From Schistosoma mansoni (lineage: Eukaryota > Platyhelminthes > Trematoda > Strigeidida > Schistosomatidae): a DNA stretch of 64,000 nucleotides. Numbering within the stretch: position 1 is the first letter of the stretch; the number at the start of each line of letters is the position of its first letter. A program made the translations under genes and the position numbers. The notes below the pieces were generated by a model. That model saw nothing but the letters and a program-made list of their open reading frames with translations. It had not been told where the DNA came from and ran no database searches. Below are positions 45,691 through 58,900 of this stretch, in pieces. Where the stretch lies: positions 992,001 to 1,056,000 of the forward strand of contig NW_017386017.1 in NCBI RefSeq assembly GCF_000237925.1, in the 5' to 3' direction.

Positions 45691-47480
45691 TCGGGATTAA
45701 AATAAATCTGACCAAAACAAGTTAAAAATAATGACTTACTATCCTTACTTTTCTGGCACCTTAATGTGTTCACTAAACATGCTTCGAGGTTCTAAAAAAG
45801 CGACGCTTTGTACTTCATTTTACGGTATGGCATACTAATCAGTGGGACATAATACTTTCCCAGCAAGATTGACTGTGGTTATTAAGTTTTAATTCTCCAG
45901 GGTACGTATGCAAATAAAATTATACGAGACGTTTAGAAAGAAGTTGGTAACTAGTGTTCTTTTGTATTTTGCCTTATTTTTACTAATCACAAGTGACTTA
46001 TGACTGGTACTAAAAATGGCAGTAAATTGTCGGGATAGTATTGTTAACAGATTTCCCTCTTCAGGTATACTGTGGGGCGAGATGCAACGAGGCCTGACCA
46101 TACTTAACTGGTGACTAATTTCTGTGAGTGCTATCCATTTCATGGGTGGACATCATATAAACAAGTACATTAAGTGAAATTGAGTGATAAAATAGTTGTA
46201 CTAATTTTCGGCGAGATGTCGGTGAGTACTAGGAAACCTTTTCACCTTTTCGAACAGAAACTACATAACATAAGCGATTCATCGCTTGTTGTAACTAATG
46301 GTGAAATTAGTCAGCCCACAACCGACTGTGCAAAACCAGGGCTTCATACAGGTTTTCCTATCTAGATACGAACCATGACCTTCACACAACTTCACATTTA
46401 AAATTACGAACGTTTTTTATGATATTTTCGTAACCACTTTTGTAACAATTTTCATTATTGATAGTGTTTTTGCTGTCGTAATATGACGTATGCACACCTA
46501 TGAGAAATATTTAACGGTTATTATTGGGTGGGTAGCTGACGAGAATCCGTAAAGCAGGTGAACTATCACTTTGCTGTTGCAATTGTGGTTCTTGCTAAAC
46601 TCAAAGATGAAAGCAGTGGAAGTAAGTTGTCTTGTTACCTTATTAATTGATCATATGAAGATACACATCAAGACAAAATTACAAATGATGAAATACGCTT
46701 TCGAAGTACTCAATCATGATGCATTGTTGCACGGCGCTTCACGATATTATTTAAAAACAGTAAATACTAAGACAATCCTCATATAAGATGAGCGTAATCT
46801 TAAAGCAAAAAGTATATTATCTAACTCGCATCAGCAAACAACACACTAAACCACACCTCCAATAATAAAGGCAAATATTATCCACCTGATAGCATTGACT
46901 TAGGACCATTGCACATCAAAGTTGATTATGACCAGTTGTGTGAACTGGATGTCCAGCTGACTGAAACTATCTGCACATCATGTCTTGAAAAGAAGTCCGA
47001 AATCCGTAACCCTTAAGCATAGTGATGAAAAAGAGATACGTCTGCGTTTGTGTATTAAAAATATTGGAGATACTACGAAAAACTGCACAGCTTCACTTAC
47101 TTGGAAGGCCAAATAGAGCCAACAACCAATGTGAGCGCGCCACGCAATGTTAAAATCCCGGTCTTTGTTTAAGGCTACATTAAGTAAATGAAACAATTGC
47201 GACTCCTATTAAACGAGCAAAATAGAAGTAGTGAAAAATCAGTAAAAATCCATTTCGTTTTGAACAACTGGCCTGTATGCATAATTTAAATATAATCTTA
47301 CTTGGTTTTAAGTTTCGGGACACTTGGAAAAGAGCAGGAAATGTATGGCACAAATTCAAATAACTGAACGATGATAACGGATTTACTACTATCAAGTTCA
47401 AAAACAGAAATATTTATATGAACTGTCCAAATTCTTTACGCTCGCTTCTCAAGGTCTGTTGGTTTGAGTCGACATAGGTA
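45691..47480. other. no gene recognised
   Basis: Small frames (45889-46143, 46174-46365, 46571-46786, 46978-47196, 47180-47401) show no domain content and differ from any family known to me. Confidence 0.35.
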
Positions 47481-47859
47481 GCTTAGTTGCTCGGTTGCAT
47501 TGGTCCTGATGAATCTAACAGTTATTTAGAGGTTAGTGTATTTGAGCAACAATTAGTTCATAAAATACAAGACAGTGCATGGAGTCTGATAAGTTCAAAT
47601 AACGCACTTCCTCTACTTATTTTATTCAGTCTGTATCCCGAACCAAAAACTATAAGCCATGGGTTCGTACATGACTTTGAGCCTCCTCTCAGAATGGCCG
47701 ACAGAATGTACCACCACCTCATCAACTGGGAAAGCGTTGGAGATGGAGTGACTCACGGTGAAAAGCGTCACCATACCCAAGTGTTTACTTTAATTTGCAA
47801 TGTGTTGGTGGATACCTTGGGACTAGGATTCCAAGTTAGCGCTTGCCTGGCGACTCAGT

Positions 47860-48490
47860 TTGGTGATTTCCGCAATTTATGTCCTACCTATCTCCAGTTT
47901 CCTTTTCCGACTTCCTTTTAATCTTGAAGCCGATTTGTTCCTTTCCACAGCGGGCCATTGCTGATAGTATCCGGTCAACGAACCAAGACTCATACGTAGA
48001 TAATTGTTTACAAATACTTGTATTGTTTTGATGATGGTTGTAGTAGTTCTCTAAGTTTCAACTCAGTACAGTAGAATTTTCTTGACATTCATGTTGACGA
48101 TTCTAACTTTAATGTTGTCTTTCAGCTGTTTTGAGCTCCATATATTATCCAACTGCAGAACTATTTCCATTTGTCAATCCTTACTTGATAAGCCGCATAA
48201 GATGCTTCTTGTTTATCGATGACCTTCCTTAAATATGTGAAAGTTTTGATCTTTCTCGGGGCCTCTTCATCAAGTGTGATTGTGTTGGTGTTCTCCGTGT
48301 TGCGTTTGAGAATCTTCTTTTTCCCTTGTGTATGCTGGGGCTTACTGCTGCATAGGTTGCTGCTACTTTGGCTTTCAACACCTACATTTAATGGTGTGTA
48401 TGAGATAGAAGAGCTAGGTCATCTGCAAAGTTCGAGTCATCTATTTGCATACAAGCTGTCCACTGTATTCCGTGCTCCTAAATGTCAACA
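47860..48490 (-). mobile_element. RTE (SR2-like) LINE, reverse transcriptase C-terminal fragment
   Basis: On the minus strand the order matches the plus-strand fragment at 21790-22256: a WSSKQLKDNIKVRI-like block, an NMNVKKILLY-like block, a QPSSKQYKYL-like block and RxPDTISN, with KEVGKGNWR near the end. Broken by frameshifts. The 144-codon plus-strand frame at 47487-47921 overlaps its end antisense and is not supported as a gene. Confidence 0.65.
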
Positions 48491-49079
48491 ATAAAAGTAT
48501 ACAAACCATTACGAATCATAACATCACTGTTCAAAGTTATCGGCCTAAGCTAAAATATTACGGATTGTATGTAATTATGTATTGTTGATTCCAGTTATGG
48601 AGTTTAGCAAACCAATGCTGTTTAGTTGTTGAGATAAACTTTCTATACAGGTATATCATTCATCATGTTCTTATGTAATATACCGACAATATTTAATCAG
48701 TTCGGTTTTATAAAGTCAATGATATGCTATATAAACAGGTTTTGGATTATTCGATGTGTTAAGGGATAGTTTTTATTTTTGAGGAGATGGAAGGACTCAA
48801 ATCTCCGACTGTTATTCAGAAGGTTCGAACTCTATCTCAACTGCTACCTCGTTAATCAGGGGTCAAATGACATCCGCTAACCGCCACATCAATGTATATA
48901 TGACTGAAACATTTTACATAAACTTATCCCTTTTACTCCGTCACCACAATTTTATTACTGCCGAAATTGTCTAGCTTGGTGAAGTCGCTGACAAAATAAA
49001 GAGTTCTTTGATCTTTTTGAGTAACGGTATGAGCATTTTCAAAATATGTTTTTCTCCCTGCAAATACAAAATATTTCTT

Positions 49080-49470
49080 GGATACTGGTGTGCATCAATG
49101 TCTAATCCATTGATATGGAGTAAATCAGTTGAGTGCACTGACTGTCTCGCTGTCATTGGAAGTCTCGGTCTTGGTGGGTTGATGCTTGATGAAGTCTTGA
49201 CACTGAGTCAGAAATTCCGGTTGGTGTTTGCTAACTTGCGTCTCTGGTGACGTGGCAAAAGTGGCGAAACCACCAAATTACATCACAAAGCGAGCCATAA
49301 GCTGGAATCTTCAGGGCAGGACGTAGAGGCAGGTTGAGGCACAAATGGTGTCGAGAATCACGGTTCAACATCCAGACCTCGAGTACCATTTGACAATGGC
49401 TAAAAAGAATAGTTCATGCAACAGTTGGTTAGAGACTCCTGGATGGTGTTGCTGTAAAGATGGACAGCAA
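49080..49470 (+). mobile_element. family E-like LINE remnant plus shared repeat
   Basis: The segment at 49140-49250 translates to VIGSLGLGGLMLDEVLTLSQ and KFRLVFANLRLW, aligned with YLGSLISPNGLVTDEISARI and KARLAFANLRHLW. 49355-49465 matches 39665-39800. Confidence 0.55.
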
Positions 49471-52033
49471 GCTTGGTTACGTTTCTCAGTGTGCAGCTTA
49501 CAATATGAATCGTGTAATCAGATAGGATAACATGCTACAGTCGTCACAACCTATGAAGTTTTTTTCAAGAAGTCAGTGACAGAAACAATAAAGTCATTAT
49601 TTTCGACGAGATTGACACGAAAATCGCTGATAGCGTCTGTGGTGTTAAACCTGCCTTCACTGATGATACAAACATATATAGCGGCGACGGCATGCTCACA
49701 TTACAGTATCTTTGACCACTGACTATAGGATTCGAATCACCTGCAACACACCTTCCACGGGATCGAAAAGAACAGTGAGATTTTGCAGACACGTTCACTA
49801 GCCAAAAATACTCTCTAAAACTGTTATGCCTATTTAATATGCTCAATTCATGCACTCGCCCTCCCCCACATACATGCTTTATTGTCCTTAGATTTGTTAT
49901 GAATTCGACTATCTACATCGTACATAAGTTCATACCAGTAAATTTATAAGCTTCTTTTTTTAAGCATGATGCGTTATACATTTATTCTTTTTCCCGTTAT
50001 TTTTGTCTGCTTAGTCACGACGTTGAAATTCTCCCCTTGTAATTATTTGCCGAAGACTAACCTGTTGTATACATAAGTAATGACTTCCGCACTACATAAT
50101 ATCGGACCAATAATAATGTCAAACGCGCCATATTTTTAAACGAGGATCTTATCACTGAGTAGGAACGCTGTTCTTACGAACTCACTAGCATTTTAGACAC
50201 TGTATTAATCTCTAGAATCATGGTCTACTTCATCATTAGTATTATTATGGACCTAGTCTTAAAATTGTAGATTTGTCATGACGCACCTGCTCAATCTATA
50301 AGATCTTGCATTGAAGTCACATCATTGTCTACACTGACTCACTGTACGTAACAATGACCAATATGTGATGGAGAACACAATTAGACTGGAAATAGAATGA
50401 TGTATTAAGTATGAATAAAACTGATAAGTTGCACAAAAGTGACCACGCCTGCAAGGCCGAGCCATGCCATCGGATGAATTTGAATTCGTTGAATTCTTTC
50501 TTCCCACCTTCTCTATCGTTGGGTTTTCTCCGCGTTAAATTTTAAATATCTAGTTTCGCAGTTGTCTCGTGTTCGGCTTTGGGGATTTTGTGGTTAGGGT
50601 CCAATGCCACTACAAATCTACAGATCCTTTTACATAATATTACAATGTGTTGAGTCAACGCACATCAAAAGTTTATCTTTTTATCTTGGTGCATAAACCA
50701 CTGATGTTATCTACACACAAGACGGCAAAAACATACACAATAAATATATCTATTGCAACTATTGCAACGTTTAGAATTTGGTAGGTCACCGCACGATGTG
50801 AAGATAATTCATGTGATGAGAGTCAGTTTGGTGGAAAATAAAGGCAGCTAGAATTCAGTAGATACATGAAATGTAGTTATGTTTGATAATGAAGGGAACG
50901 GACAGGGATTGAGACTAATATAAGTCAGGAACGAAGACAATCTGACAATAGGAACCAAAAGTTGTAAGAATTAGGTATTCAGTGTGTTACACAGCATACA
51001 CCCATGACGTTGACTAGACTGCATCTCCGCTTTCCTAACCGTCACATGATTAGTACAATCCCGATCGCCCTCACACATACCCCCCTACTCGTAATACTTT
51101 CACTCTTCCATCCCATGGGTAAGCACATGACAAGGTCGAAACCGACGGTCAAGGCAATCTTTTGTATCCCAGATCCATGGCAGTTATTCTCATGAGAATA
51201 AGAATCATCCGTTTGCAGTTTCTGGTATTATACCAAGCCCAAATCACTTACTTAACTCACAAATAGGCCGATTTATTCATTTTCTTATGCCACATTTTGA
51301 CTTTGTTAAATAATCGCTTATAAACCCTTATTGCTTCTGTTCGAGTGTATATTTATTGAGTACTCTTTCTATTCACTGCGTTTCTGCAAATTATTTTTTG
51401 TCTTAATAGAATTAGTGACTCATGCTTTGCCTACACGGGTTGTATCACTCACTTACTCCGCTCAGTTTAGCTTTCCCGTTCTTTATTCCGAATGTGTAAA
51501 TGGATAAACGATTGCTTGTAATAAATTTCTCCAGCGCAACTCATATTTGGCTTCTAACTTCCACAGTCACACAGTTGGGGTTAAACTTGGTAATACGTGG
51601 AGTTGACTGGTAAATGTATGTCCATAGCTTCTTCTTACAATAAGAACGGAGTCAGATACTGGACCACAAAACATTTAAATACCAGGCCACAGCACACTGA
51701 AATAACGAATTACGCATAATACGCGTACAGAAGTATAGCATTCTTCACATAGAGATGGACAATATATTCGTTCGTTTGTTGATTAACTGGGACCAATTTA
51801 TGAACTATCAATGCTCTGGTGATAGTTATAAAGTGGTTTCTTGCATTGCTTGACATGCGAATATGTACTTGTTCGTGAAAATCTGCTTACATATACATCC
51901 CACATGACAACAACCCCTTACTCCGACATTCAAATGCTAATTGTTGTTTTTAACCTCTTCATGTGCAATTTCTGTTTGGTTTTTGGGTCCAAAACTCTGC
52001 CTGTAGCTCTTCTAGAGTTATTGCCGGACCGAA
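49471..52033. other. no gene recognised
   Basis: Short frames only (49565-49855, 50322-50507, 51004-51195, 51841-52131). The last overlaps the start of an RTE fragment. Nothing supported. Confidence 0.35.
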
Positions 52034-52458
52034 ACCCGCATGAAGGAGGAGGGTTGGGCATGGGGTTTGCGGCACAATATTTCCACACAAAGCTACATGA
52101 AATTGAAGCTAAAGAAACACTGTACAATTAGAGGAACAGCACTACATAGATTCAATACAGCCTTCCTTCGAGATACTAAAAAACTAAACCAATTCAAGAC
52201 AACTCTCAACAACAGGTTCCAAGCTTTACAGGGTCTACTGAAAGAATAAGAAACTACAATGGAATACAACTGGAAAAGTATCAAAGAAGCACTAACTTCA
52301 ACGTGTCAGGAAAATCTGGGTCACAAGAAGCAACGACGGCGGAAAAAGCTTCAAAAAAATGGAAATTAAACAACTACGTGATAGAACGAAGAAACTAGCA
52401 GGTACATATAGCGAACCAGAGAGACTAGTCCAGGACAAAGAAGAAAAGACCATCTAAT
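52034..52458 (+). mobile_element. RTE (SR2-like) LINE, internally deleted fragment
   Basis: The 5' motif GAAGGAGGAGGGTTGGGCAT runs directly into the segment after the endonuclease: KLKLKKHCTIRGTALHRFNT, LNNRFQALQGLLKE, WKSIKEALTSTCQENLG, and later TKKLAGTYSEPERLV. At least two deletions and several stops. It is the best preserved coding sequence of this family in the window. Confidence 0.75.
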
Positions 52459-53869
52459 TAAGCCATGGAAAGGTTTTTAAAGTATACATGCTCAAAATTG
52501 ATACATATGAATTCGTTGCAAATGGTTCGTATAAAGCGTTCCTAGCTTTTATTAATCCAAAGGATATGAAAAGTCGATAAGGTTCAAAAAGGACGATTAT
52601 ATCCAATTAATCTATATACTAGCCAGTAATCAGAATTAGGCTATAAACTTCGATGAAGTCCATTTTGAAGACGATCATACTTTTCAAGAAAATTGTCAAT
52701 TATGTACTGACCCCCATGCTAAAATGTCATTGTTCAAATTTAGGACCATCCATTGGCCGAAATATTTTCGTGTTTTCCATGTTCTTGAGTTCATTCTTTG
52801 CCAGTTTTCGCCTTTTAGGAACTAGTCAGTGTGCTTTCAGGAGTGCAGGAGGTCCGCCGTAGCTGTAGCGTTATTAACGCTAACCAGGGATTTCTTTTTC
52901 GTGTGGCTGAGATATCTTGCTCATAACAATCTTAATGTGCTCTCTGCACGTTCAAAAACGTTCTGAAGGTTGAGAAGGAGCAAGGCGTTTCTCAGAGATC
53001 TTAAACTTCACTCAAAGCCGTATGAAGCTTCCTTTGGTGGAACATATATAGTAGTAGGGTTTTCTGATGGTCTCCCAAACCCTGTTGACGGATGATCGAG
53101 TTCATCAACTGCGTTATTTTGAAACGAAGCAAATATAGTTTGAACGTGTTGTATAAGCTCGAGTCATCTAAACAGAACTTTATGATTAATGGTAATTTAG
53201 AGATGATTTCACAATCTCATTAAACACATTTGACAACCGTAGAGTAAACTTATATTTTAACTTGAACGGAAATACTTTAACTCATGACGCAATTCAATTT
53301 TGTGCAGGATTTCGTCTAGAGACAATTGATCGACTAAATCGACTCATTTATAGACAGTTTTTCAATGGATTGTTGTGATTAAGGATTGTCACCAGTATAA
53401 TATCACTATTGCTACAATAACGAAAATAATCGAAGTGTCAAGAGAGTACTAGTATGTATATTATTGAGAAGGATTTTCAAGAACTCTGATAAAACTAAAT
53501 CTGCAGCTTTGTGAAGTAGGGGAAATTGTTGAAATCCACGAAAACGGCAAGTTTGAAAATAACAAGAGCAAGAGGTTTGAAGGTAGATGGATTAGGTAGT
53601 TATCGAAGACAAACATTGAAAACGAAAGCGTTTGCTCGATCTGATCGAGTTATCATTTTCTGGCGCTCACGTTCTAAATACGGTCCTTACTAGGACGTTT
53701 ACTCTTAGATAATGTATCAAAAGAAACTGTGGCCGAATAAGTAAGGTAAGAGTTATAAAATACGAAGTAAATACTTCATTAACTAATATTTTTTTCTCTA
53801 GATTAACTGTTCAACCAATGTGGGTGAAAATCGTGATTTTTATTCGAGTTATTGATCGGTTGTTAGTAC
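52459..53869. other. no gene recognised
   Basis: AT-rich DNA. Nothing supported. Confidence 0.35.
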
Positions 53870-54130
53870 TGTTGCCGAAGAAGAGTGTAGGGGCAGTGAA
53901 ATGTCACTGAGCCCTAGCCAAATCATTTGGCAGTTAGGTCACTGAACATCGAACAGATCATCGATCCCTGTCAGAGTCAAGAACAATAAACGCGCATCAG
54001 TCAATCGTATGTCATGGACTGGTCCATGTGGCGGTGGTCTAACTAACATCTCTGTACTCATTCTTACTAATATATTTACGTAATCACGCCCTCCGTGTTA
54101 TACCGTCTTCAAAGCATCCATAGTACTTTA
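53870..54130 (-). repeat. family I dispersed repeat, copy 2
   Basis: It matches 4290-4510 on the opposite strand over about 200 bp (ATCGAACAGATCATCGATCC and the RYATGGACTGRYCCATG block). Family unknown. Confidence 0.5.
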
Positions 54131-55366
54131 ATACTTCGAAGGTGTAATCCACGTTAGATTAAGACCGCGAGGTGTGACTTATAAGTTAGCTGGTTCATCA
54201 CGCCATTCCCGTCTAACTTGAGCAGGCCTCCAATCATTCGACAGAGAACATCAACGTTGATGGTCTACAAAATTATTGTAATCATTCAACCGGGTTGTGT
54301 CTTAAGGTTTGGATAGGCCACATGGTGACTCATACCAAAATATCAGTAGATAACCTTATTGGTATGGGCAAATGTGGCGTTAGTCGTCTCTTCAATCTGT
54401 TGAATATATATTAGGAATATCAGATGAGACGTCGTTTGGAGGTCATTACTAGCATTTTCCAGACTATGCGGCTCCAACTCCCTTGCATACAATATGACAG
54501 TGTGTTCCAATTAGAATGGAGACTTTTAAAGATGATAGGAGAGAGTAAAGTTGCAATACTAAGTTTGCAAAAATTTATTTCGCGAGTGCAATTTTTGAGA
54601 TCCTATGACGGGCGTATATCCTGACAACATGGAAGTACTTGATCAAGGTGGAAGAAGTTTGTCTGAATACATAAAAACTCAGGGATACAATAGCTTGGAG
54701 CCTAGTGCACGAAACTCAACACGTTGATATTGCCAATGTATGGTAGGTACTCCATCTACTATTTTCGTTATCGACAGCAGAAAAATTGGGAAACACGTAG
54801 TGTTTCGGATACCTATTTGTCAAACATTCGTTTACTTAATCAGAACATAAAGAATCTCTTCCATAGGACAGCATTACAGTACAGTTAGTCTATTTAGGCG
54901 TTACCTAATTTTATATGTAACGTACAAAAAAACGGTAAAAATCTATGTACATATACATTAAAACACACAAAAATGCATGTGCGAATAAAGATATGAAATA
55001 AACAATGAAAATTAAACCAAACGACTTGTACGATTAAAATGACTCGTCCATTTAAAAGCCAAAACAAGCTGCTATAAGCGTTATAAAGCGTCACTATATT
55101 CCTCAAAATTACGCAACATCTTTAAATTCTCCATAAGTAACTCAAGGCTATCGGTGTTGTTGCTTCACCGAATAACAAATTTGTGCTAAGTGAGTGCCAG
55201 ACCTATCAGAAACAGCTAATAAGTGATTAAGTGCAATACAGTCAGTTTTTATCATTTCATTTAGAAATGTGTTATCAAAATCCTATAGAACTTTTAAGTA
55301 TATACTTAGGATATCCTATAGAAAAAGGATAAGGAAATGTGGTCAAAGAGAAATTAAAAAGACAAG

Positions 55367-55682
55367 CGCACCAAAAAGTCTTCGTTTTCATTCACTATGG
55401 GGAAATAGTGCGAAATTTTACTCCGGGCATGTACTCTCTTCCCAAATGCATCCTCCTGTTAAGCCTAGTTCTGTAATAGAGGTTTTTCTTGACATAAATT
55501 CACTTTCTCAGATGTACTACGTTGAGAATAATTAAGTGCATGTGATAAGAACGTGTTCGACTTGTGTCCAAACATTTGTTTCGCAATGGAAGTAAAGGTG
55601 ACATTTCGAACACAAGGTGTCAAAACGAGTAAATTTCGTACTGTCTCCCCATAGTGAATGAAAACGAAGACTTCTTGGTGCG
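55367..55682. repeat. inverted repeat with 56-bp arms
   Basis: The left arm 55367-55423 and right arm 55627-55682 are reverse complements at roughly 90% identity, including a perfect 27-nt core around CCCCATAGTGAATG. The spacer is 203 bp. The second arm ends 220 bp before the RNF25 start codon. No transposase and no target duplication were seen. Confidence 0.85.
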
Positions 55683-55901
55683 TTTTACCCTTTGTTTTCT
55701 TTCGAATTGTCCCCTTTACTTCCCGTTTTTCGGTCGCTTGTTTAAACGACGCTCAGTGTTAAGATATAAATTTAATGATTTTAGACAGGTAACCCATACT
55801 TCTAACATTATTGACTTTTGGGTGTTTTTCATGTAATTTTATTCCCCTTATAGACGTTTTCCTCCATCAAACAATTTCGGGTGAATAAGTTTTACCGATG
55901 C

Positions 55902-58900
55902 ATGGATAATATGTAAGTTTGTTTGCCGTGTACATTAACAATTTTTTCAAAGAATTCAGGATGAATTGCAATTATTACATGAAATGTTTCCCGGTGAATT
56001 CAAAGTTGACTTTGAGTAGGTCATTTTGTCTAACTTTGCTTTGATAATTTTATTTAGTTCAAATCAATGTACAGTTACTTTTTTAGTAACTCCTGGAGTG
56101 GGGTTTAATAATTCCGCAAACAAGTTTATAAAATTTAACCTAAACTTGAAGTTTACTCCAAAGGTTTGTTTATAATTACAGTTTTTTATATCTCTTTTGA
56201 TTCGTAAATTAAATGTCATTATTTACAGTATCCAAGAGAGTCACCTACAATCTCTGTAGAATGTGTCCATGGTCTGAAAGAAAAGGATATTGCAAAATTA
56301 TTATCCCTTCTAAAAGATTTAACTTTGGAACGAAACGGCGATCCAGTCATTTTTGATGTCGTGGATGTACGTAAGTTTATTGTTGATTGGGAATATTACA
56401 TTATGTTACATCCATGAAGTTTTGTTTAAATAAACCTAGTTTTCAGAATTATAAACTAGATATATGTACCATATGCTATTGTGTAAAGCTGATATAATCA
56501 CTTACACGATTTCAGACTGCTGAGTCTTTTAAACGATATTGAATATATTCTGCCGATGGATACCAAAATTGCCAGAAACCTAGGTCAGGTGCTTTATACT
56601 ACCATTACTCAAGTTGAAACCAATACAAAAAATGACATATTATATCCCTTCGCGTAGTGACCTTGTTTAAAACTTAACTCCCACCATTTTGACGTGAAAA
56701 TGGCATCATATGGTAACTGTTGGAGGATCATTTAGATAATTCTAAGGTTTTAAAGTAACTGTACCTGTGTGCCGTAAACAATTGATTGTTTCATTTTATC
56801 ATATTGTATAAAATATGCCTCTAATTCTTTTACATATAGTTTTGTCGTGAATTTATTTCATCCAACATCCCAACTGTTGAGTGTGCAATATGCTTGAATT
56901 ACTTCCGAAATGAAAGTGATGTCTATTGTACAACAAATTTTCATTATTTCCATACATACTGTATTGGTGAGTATATGAATCGCAGAAGAGTAGAATATGA
57001 AGAGGAAATAAACGAATTAAAAACCAGGTGCCCATACACTGAATTTCCATCACTTGAAGTAAGTGTACACTCTTTATTGTAAAATGTTTTGTTTATGATT
57101 AATTATTGGTTAATTTACTTAGTCAATTTCGGCTTTGAGATTACTACCTAAGTACACCGTTTGCTTTCGATAGCAGTTATATACCAAGCTACAAGCAAGC
57201 TCTTTTCTTCAGGAATTAAATGTATTTTTATTCATCTGTTTGAACTTTTCTCCAGCTTCAGTATGAGTAGCCAAGTGTGTAAATGTATGCTCGTTTGATG
57301 AATTGAGTTGACAAAGTAAAAATTAATTAGTACACAAACCACATCTTGATTTGTGAACAGTAATTTGTTACTCATTTAATAAGTCTAAATTCTACAGTGA
57401 TATCTGTATAATTTGACTCTTCTCTGATAGTACCTGCTTTGGATTGGGCACCCGGGCAGTATCACAGCCCTCACACAAGTCGAATGAGATTTGCATGTGT
57501 ATCTGGTGCCCCCTTGTACCAATATTTATGTGTTTAAACAGATAAATAAATCATAGTACAATTATTAGAATAAGTAACCTATTATTTTTGTCGCTAATTA
57601 ACTGATAAAATTTCAGTATTGGTTTAGATGATCGGGTTAAAATTCAACATTTGAATTCACTGGTATTTCCAGGGGGATACTTTTGTTTTCTACAGATTGA
57701 GTGTACACGCATCATCTTTAAAACATGATGTTCCTATCAGGGTCAAATAGAGATAGTAGTTGCTAGTTATATCTTCAAATTGATTTTTTCCTAACAGATA
57801 TTGTGCCTTTTCAGATTTCTTACAAACAAATGTGACAAATATAACATTTCTAGAACCCTCACAAAAGTTACCACAGTCTATTAGTATCGATCAGTCAGTC
57901 AGTAACAACTTAGAACTTCGTACGTACATACATCAGTTCCAGTTGCCCTACCACAAATTGTGCAGTGAAACAAAGCAGAATATCTAGTAAAGTAGAAACA
58001 AGTATGACCGCATTATGTCGTCCAGATCAAGATGATTTTGTGTAAGACATACTTGTGTATGTAACTTGTTGTAAAAGATAAAAAATTTGTAATGTAAAAG
58101 ATTACAGCTGATTTATTTGTTAACTGAGTAGGATTTGAAGGGATTAATTATGATTTTTTGGAAAAATAGTCCAAATTGAATGAGTAGTCAGGGATATTAC
58201 AAACACACTGTTAATTCATTGCTATATCTTAACTGATAGTTTAGGTCGTTAACTCACATAATTAGGCAGTTAGCTACACAGAATTGGCCCCCAAATGCCC
58301 TGGTACAGCCGAGAGTGGGGAGAGTACGCTCTCCCTCTCGAAATGCTCTCACATGGCCACGCGTATATAGATTCTGTCAGGGAGGTCCTAATCACTGCCT
58401 TCTCGTGGCGGGGGTGTTGTTTACGAAATTGAGAGGACGAAAAGCGAATGTCCGGCGCTTTAACCGGATTGGTGGATACGGAAAGTTTACCTAGGGGAGT
58501 TGGAAAACCCTGATTCCAAACCAATGGTGCACATAGGCTGGCTCCAGTATCCTGAGGGAACAAATGGCGTATGAACCAATCGTTGGTCACTGGCTACCAT
58601 GGGACTGCATCTCCTCACGATGCTCCACTGCCTTGTGGATCAGACCTTCAGGTCAAAGGCTCTGGGTTTGACCCCGTAAGAAAACCACCCGTTTCAGTTT
58701 GGGCACTATCACAGCCCTCATACAAATCAAATGAGATTTTTGCGGCGCATATGTATCTGGCACCCCTTTGTTCCAATATTTGTGTTTAATTAAATAAATA
58801 AACTCAGAATTAACAAATAAACTTGCAAAAAGACTCTTTTTCATCATGCCTTTCTTGTAATCTGTTAAATCATCCCAATTTCTTGATGGCATACTGGATG

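Noticed and set aside
47487-47921. 144-codon plus-strand frame
   Set aside because: It overlaps, antisense, the end of an RTE fragment at 47860-48490 and shows no domain, signal peptide or neighbour support.
55269-55535. 88-codon frame over the left arm of the inverted repeat
   Set aside because: No recognisable domain, and the apparent protein-like similarity between the arms is just the inverted repeat itself.
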